This document shows positions 60,171-64,000 of a stretch of 64,000 nt of DNA, one piece after another; the first letter of the stretch is position 1, and each line of letters begins with the position of its first letter. The notes beneath the pieces were generated by a model that saw only the letters and a list, made by a program, of their open reading frames with translations, did no database searches and had not been told where the DNA came from. This stretch comes from Parapedobacter indicus (GTDB taxonomy: Bacteria > Bacteroidota > Bacteroidia > Sphingobacteriales > Sphingobacteriaceae), in contig NZ_FOQO01000014.1 in assembly GCF_900113765.1 (NCBI RefSeq), positions 1 to 64,000 on the forward strand. Reading direction: 5' to 3'. A program made the translations under genes and the position numbers.

Positions 60171-61235
60171 TTATTCGTTTTCAACAACCTGTGCGCGAAC
60201 GGGAAGATCATCTTTCAGAGACATAATACCCGAGATCAATACGGTGTCGCCAATGTCCACGCCGCCCGTAATCAATACATCCGTACGAGTCCGGTTCTCT
60301 GTCTCTACGGCCGTTGCTTTGGCTTTCCCGTCTTTAAGCAAATACACCTGCTTCCCATTTTGCACGGGAATCACGGCCTCCGTGGGCACTAATACCGCAT
60401 CCAGCACATGATCCAACGGAAGTTCAATGCGGGCAAAAGAACCCGGAAAAAGCTGTTCACCTGGGTTTTCAGCCACTGCCCGGATGCGGATGGTACGCGT
60501 CGTGGCATCTACCCCCGGTTCAATGGCATAAATATCTGCATGATACCGGGTGTTCGTGCCGCTTACCCCAAAATAGATACCCTGCCCCACGCGGATCTGA
60601 CTACTATATTTCTCAGGTACTGAAAAAAGGATTTTAACCGGATTGATACTCAATAGATTGGCTACGACTGTAGTTGGCGTGAGGTATTCCCCTTGCGAAA
60701 TCGAGCGAAGCCCTATTCGGCCACTGAAAGGAGCACGAACTGTCGTTTTGGCGATCTGCGCCTGGATGAGTACGGTCTGCGCTTTAGCCGTTTCATAATC
60801 GGCGTGTGCAACGTCGTACTCCTGTTGGCTAATCGCCTCCTTTTCCAGCAGCAGACGAGCCCGGTTTTCATTATCCTCAGCTAATTTCTCCGCACTTTGT
60901 GCCTGGATAAGCTGCGCCTGCAATTCCGAATCATCTATCCGCAAAAGCACCTGCCCTTTTTGTACCGTACCTCCCTCCTGGAATGAAAGGTCACGTACAA
61001 TACCCGATACCTCGCAGCGTATCTGCACTTGTTCATTGGGTTCTATTGAACCCGACAACGTGATAATGTTGGAAAATTCACGGGGCTTTACGACGACTGC
61101 GTTTACTTCCATTGGACCTCCTCCATTGGTTTGAGTAGGCGGTGCGATTTTTGCCTTGTCACTTCGTGTTAGGCGATAACTTACAAAGGCCACAGCAACG
61201 ATCGCTATCGCAATATATAGGTATTTCTTCTTCAT
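60171..61235 (-). CDS. RND efflux periplasmic adaptor subunit
   Basis: 354 residues from ATG 61235 (MKKKYLYIAIAI). An N-terminal membrane anchor is followed by the lipoyl/barrel-sandwich halves (VQIRCEVSGIVRDLSFQEGGTVQKGQVLLRID and TTVRAPFSGRIGLRSISQGEYL), a coiled-coil hairpin between them (SAEKLAEDNENRARLLLEKEA), and beta-barrel and membrane-proximal domains. It links the pump to TolC. First gene of the efflux operon; a start at 61277 would remove the clean N-terminal anchor and is not preferred. Confidence 0.93.
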   Translation of the reverse strand: MKKKYLYIAIAIVAVAFVSYRLTRSDKAKIAPPTQTNGGGPMEVNAVVVKPREFSNIITLSGSIEPNEQVQIRCEVSGIVRDLSFQEGGTVQKGQVLLRIDDSELQAQLIQAQSAEKLAEDNENRARLLLEKEAISQQEYDVAHADYETAKAQTVLIQAQIAKTTVRAPFSGRIGLRSISQGEYLTPTTVVANLLSINPVKILFSVPEKYSSQIRVGQGIYFGVSGTNTRYHADIYAIEPGVDATTRTIRIRAVAENPGEQLFPGSFARIELPLDHVLDAVLVPTEAVIPVQNGKQVYLLKDGKAKATAVETENRTRTDVLITGGVDIGDTVLISGIMSLKDDLPVRAQVVENE

Positions 61236-61305
61236 TTTAGTATCTGAAACAAGGCTCGGGTATTGCCCTCTCCTCACAAAGCATAAAATTACGCCTTTTG
61301 GATGC

Positions 61306-61313
61306 CAAAACTA
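61306..61313 (-). promoter_or_regulatory. Putative -7 box for the efflux operon
   Basis: TAGTTTTG on the minus strand fits TAnnTTTG, about 70 nt before the adaptor start. No regulator gene lies beside the operon. Confidence 0.35.
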
Positions 61314-61369
61314 CAGGAAACCGTAAGTATTTTATTGCTGTATCACATTTTTTACCGAATGAGTATGGG

Positions 61370-62689
61370 TTAAACGTAATTATTCAACACCAAAACTCCA
61401 ATAAGGCCAACAATGGAAACAATCGTTTCCATAAGCGACCACGATAAAATCGTATCGCGGATACTCAGACCGAAATACTCTTTGAACATCCAAAAGCCGG
61501 TGTCGTTGACATGGGAAAACATCAGCGAGCCTGCCCCTGTGGCCAACACCATTAATTCCGGACTCGTATGAGTTACTTCGATCAATGGCAAGACAATGCC
61601 CGCCGCCATAAGCCCCGCAACCGTCGCTGAACCAAGCGCCACACGAATAACCGCCGCAATTGCCCATACCAAGATCAAGGGAGAGAGCGACAATCCGCTG
61701 GCCCAAGCCGCAATATGATCGCCTACCCCACTGTCTACTAACACCTCCTTAAAGGCCCCGGCAGCGCCGATAATAAATAAGATGATGGCGATGCTGCGTA
61801 CCGATTCTTCCAAACTGTCCATGACCTCTTTCATCGATTTCCCCCGTGAAATGCCCATGGTGAAAACCGCCACAAAAACAGAGATCAGCAACGCAATATT
61901 TGGATTCCCTACAAAGGTAGCGGCGGCCAAAACAGGTGAATCTGCGGGCAGCACAAAAGACAACGATGAGGCAAGCGCAATAAGCAGTACAGGAAGCAGG
62001 CCCGTAAGCAAACTGGTCCAAAATCCGGGGATATTTTCCTCCGCGGGCAACTCAACATGTGTAAATTGAACAGGTGGATTGGGTCGGATGCCCTTCAAAG
62101 TTCTGGAAAAAACTACACCGCCCAATAGGATTGCTGGGATTGCTACCGCCACGCCGTAGATGAGGGTTAGCCCCATATCAGCATTATACAGTGTACCGAT
62201 GGCAGTCGGCCCAGGATGCGGCGGTAAATAGCCATGTGTTACCGAGAGGGAAGCAAGCATCGGCAATCCTACGAAAATAAGTGGCAGGCGCGTCTGTGCC
62301 GCAATTGCAAAAACAAAAGGTACAAGAATGACGAAGCCGACATTGTAAAACATCGGAATACCCACTGCAAATCCAATCAGTACAACCGCCCATTGTACGT
62401 TTTTTGTGCCAAATACGCGAATCAGGCTTGTGGATATCCGCTGTACCCCTCCTCCATCTGCAATCATTTTACCGAGCATCACTCCAAAACCTAAGATCAT
62501 AGTTAGCGAGCCTAACGTATTTCCGATTCCCTTCTCTATGGAGGTAACCACATCCAACACAGGCATACCCAGTGCAATGCCTACCGCCAACGAAGTAATG
62601 AGTAATGAGAAAAAAGCACTGAGTTTGAAAACAATCACCAGCAACAAAAGCAACAAGATGCCGCCTACAACGACAATAATAGGTATCAT
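61370..62689 (-). CDS. gntP: GntP family gluconate:H+ symporter
   Basis: 439 residues, about 12 transmembrane helices. Motifs typical of the family: MILGFGVMLGKMIADGGGVQRIS, the LPPHPGPTAIGTLYNADMG loop, and the C-terminal SATVAGLMAAGIVLPLIEV with MFSHVNDTGFWMFKEYFG. Imports gluconate or a related aldonate with protons. The gluconate assignment is supported by the FGGY kinase gene 23 nt upstream in the same operon. Confidence 0.9.
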   Translation of the reverse strand: MIPIIVVVGGILLLLLLVIVFKLSAFFSLLITSLAVGIALGMPVLDVVTSIEKGIGNTLGSLTMILGFGVMLGKMIADGGGVQRISTSLIRVFGTKNVQWAVVLIGFAVGIPMFYNVGFVILVPFVFAIAAQTRLPLIFVGLPMLASLSVTHGYLPPHPGPTAIGTLYNADMGLTLIYGVAVAIPAILLGGVVFSRTLKGIRPNPPVQFTHVELPAEENIPGFWTSLLTGLLPVLLIALASSLSFVLPADSPVLAAATFVGNPNIALLISVFVAVFTMGISRGKSMKEVMDSLEESVRSIAIILFIIGAAGAFKEVLVDSGVGDHIAAWASGLSLSPLILVWAIAAVIRVALGSATVAGLMAAGIVLPLIEVTHTSPELMVLATGAGSLMFSHVNDTGFWMFKEYFGLSIRDTILSWSLMETIVSIVGLIGVLVLNNYV

Positions 62690-62712
62690 ATCAAAATTGG
62701 TTAGCTATGTAA

Positions 62713-64000
62713 TTAAAATTCGTCTTTTACCTTGTCATACAGCCGCTCAAACCGGCTAAAATTTTCCATATATAAGCGATGAATTCCTGCATCGGGTGTA
62801 TAAATAGTTTTTACCGATCCATCTTCAAATCCGCCAAAGCCATTCAATATACCCAGCGCTTTTACTACCGTCATATAAGCACCTGTGGCAGCGCCTTCCA
62901 CATGATCATGCACAATCACCTGCTTATTAAATACATCGGCCAAGAGCTGCACCCAGAGCGGTGCCCGGGCGAAGCCTCCGCTAGCATGGATTACCTGAAT
63001 CGGCCCGGCAATCTCGCCCAGCACTTTTCCCACACTGTACAGACCATAGATTACCCCCTCAAACACCGCTCGTGTAAAATGCGCTCTACTGTGATGCATT
63101 TGCACACCGAAAAACAGTCCTTTCGCATCTGCATTCCAATGCGGCGCACGTTCACCGGCAAGATATGGCAAAAAGATCAGTCCTTCCGCGCCCGCTGGCA
63201 CCGAAGTCGCTTCTTCGGCAAGCGTCGCATAGGAATCTACATTTGACGCATCTGGCATCCCGAAATTATCCTTATACCATTGAAGTACAACCCCGCCGCT
63301 GTTGACAGCTCCGCCCAGCACAAACGTATTCCGGGTAAGCACATAGCTGAATGTGCGGGCTTTTTCGTCTGTTACGGGAACGTTGGAAGTTATCCGAACA
63401 GCCCCGCTGGTGCCAATGGTAACCGCAGCATCACCGGGTGAGATCGCGTAGGACCCCAAGTTGGCCATACACCCATCACTGCCGCCGATCACAAACGGTG
63501 TATCGACTGGAATACCCATCTCATGGGCCGTTTGCTCGTCCATGCCCGAGATCACGTAGGTTATCGGTACGGGCTCGGCAAGTTGTTCCGGAGAGATTCC
63601 TATCAGATTCAACGCCGGGCGATACCACGTAAATGTATGAATATCAAACAAACCTGTAGCGGAAGCGATCGATTCATCGATCACGTATCGACCGAAAAGC
63701 TTAAAAAAAACATACTCTTTGATCGAGATAAACTTATAGACAGTGTTGAATACTTCCGGAAGATGCTCGCGCATCCAACCCAGTTTACATAAAGGAGACA
63801 TGGGGTGTATCGGAGTACCGGTTTTCGAGTATATATCGAAGCCTATCGAACTCGCCTTCAATTTACTGGCAAAAGGTTCGCTCCGCGTGTCGGCCCAAAT
63901 GATACAGTCGGTCATCGGCTGATGTTCCTTGTCTATCGCGATCAACCCATGCATGGCACTGCTGAATCCGACTCCCAACAACTTGGCCTGGCTAAACCGG
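62713..64000 (-). CDS. FGGY family sugar kinase, probable gluconokinase (partial)
   Basis: The frame stays open to the right edge (reading RFSQAKLLGVGFSSAMHG at the edge), so the start lies beyond the window and the 5' end is missing. What remains is about 428 residues of FGGY kinase: IIWADTRSE near the edge, the ATP-site GDAAVTIGTSGAVRIT, LPYLAGERAPHWNADAKG, and the C-terminal signature HASGGFARAPLWVQLLADVFN. It phosphorylates a polyol or aldonate. The neighbouring GntP permease points to gluconate, making 6-phosphogluconate. Confidence 0.9.
   Translation of the reverse strand, partial: RFSQAKLLGVGFSSAMHGLIAIDKEHQPMTDCIIWADTRSEPFASKLKASSIGFDIYSKTGTPIHPMSPLCKLGWMREHLPEVFNTVYKFISIKEYVFFKLFGRYVIDESIASATGLFDIHTFTWYRPALNLIGISPEQLAEPVPITYVISGMDEQTAHEMGIPVDTPFVIGGSDGCMANLGSYAISPGDAAVTIGTSGAVRITSNVPVTDEKARTFSYVLTRNTFVLGGAVNSGGVVLQWYKDNFGMPDASNVDSYATLAEEATSVPAGAEGLIFLPYLAGERAPHWNADAKGLFFGVQMHHSRAHFTRAVFEGVIYGLYSVGKVLGEIAGPIQVIHASGGFARAPLWVQLLADVFNKQVIVHDHVEGAATGAYMTVVKALGILNGFGGFEDGSVKTIYTPDAGIHRLYMENFSRFERLYDKVKDEF

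Noticed and set aside
63963-63981. TTG codons near 63981 as the start of the FGGY kinase
   Set aside because: The frame stays open to the window edge and the N-terminal ATP-site part of the family is missing, so the gene begins outside the window.
1-64000. CRISPR array, tRNA/rRNA genes, IS elements, prophage or integrase
   Set aside because: No regularly spaced repeats, no cloverleaf-like or rRNA-like sequence and no transposase, integrase or phage structural proteins were found by reading both strands. A tRNAscan or Rfam search would settle small RNAs.

Overview
The window reads as chromosomal DNA of a Bacteroidota member, most likely Sphingobacteriaceae (Parapedobacter/Pedobacter-like). 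The reasons are: FecI/FecR/STN-TonB receptor cassettes, many ECF sigma factors with single-span anti-sigma partners, PVC-type cytochrome, DUF1080, DUF4142 and DUF3606 proteins, promoters with TAnnTTTG -7 boxes close to start codons, and few Shine-Dalgarno sequences. The genus is inferred from gene content only. I found no rRNA, tRNA, CRISPR array, insertion sequence or phage genes.

Layout. 0-1.1 kb: an SDR oxidoreductase. 1.4-7.7 kb: a GC-rich FecI-FecR-TonB receptor-PepSY iron-uptake operon and a lipoprotein, followed by a 5'-truncated, AT-rich alpha/beta hydrolase. 8.7-10.5 kb: three small (stress-type) proteins, a PIG-L deacetylase and a decayed copy of one of the small genes. 10.8-18.1 kb: an 868-aa lipoprotein, then a tightly coupled ECF sigma / TPR anti-sigma / periplasmic TPR-CHAT protease cassette. 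18.4-23.3 kb: an ECF sigma factor and a stressosome operon (receiver, RsbR, RsbS, RsbT, RsbT-RsbX fusion, hybrid histidine kinase). 23.3-27.3 kb: DUF4142, AI-2E transporter, topoisomerase IB, a second single-domain receiver and small proteins.

27.4-39.4 kb is a carbohydrate-catabolism locus on the minus strand, interrupted by one plus-strand AraC regulator. It holds a Gfo/Idh/MocA oxidoreductase (broken by one in-frame stop), a DUF1080 remnant, a PVC-type cytochrome c dehydrogenase, a TIM-barrel isomerase, a complete DUF1080 lipoprotein, a phosphotriesterase-family protein, an FAD oxidoreductase, a SIS protein, a ROK kinase and an SDR. The two minus-strand transcription units carry the same 32-bp element (28/32 identical) at exactly the same distance from their -7 boxes. 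This is the best regulatory signal in the window and very probably the AraC protein's site.

39.6-54.8 kb is mostly housekeeping: a stress SDR, purB, an Nfu scaffold protein, a GDSL esterase, split transketolase, an ECF sigma/anti-sigma/Spy-like operon, a class III aminotransferase, an RlmI-like methyltransferase, another ECF sigma/anti-sigma/DUF4097-like operon, an acidic protein, thymidine kinase and glutathione peroxidase. 54.8-64 kb: a BadF-type sugar kinase, an RND efflux operon (adaptor-pump-TolC), and a gluconate permease with an FGGY kinase that runs off the right edge.

The most system-like unit is the sigma / membrane anti-sigma / CHAT protease cassette with its neighbouring lipoprotein. 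Its layout suggests proteolytic release of a sigma factor by a periplasmic caspase-like protease. Second is the stressosome whose output appears to be a two-component pathway and not sigma-B.
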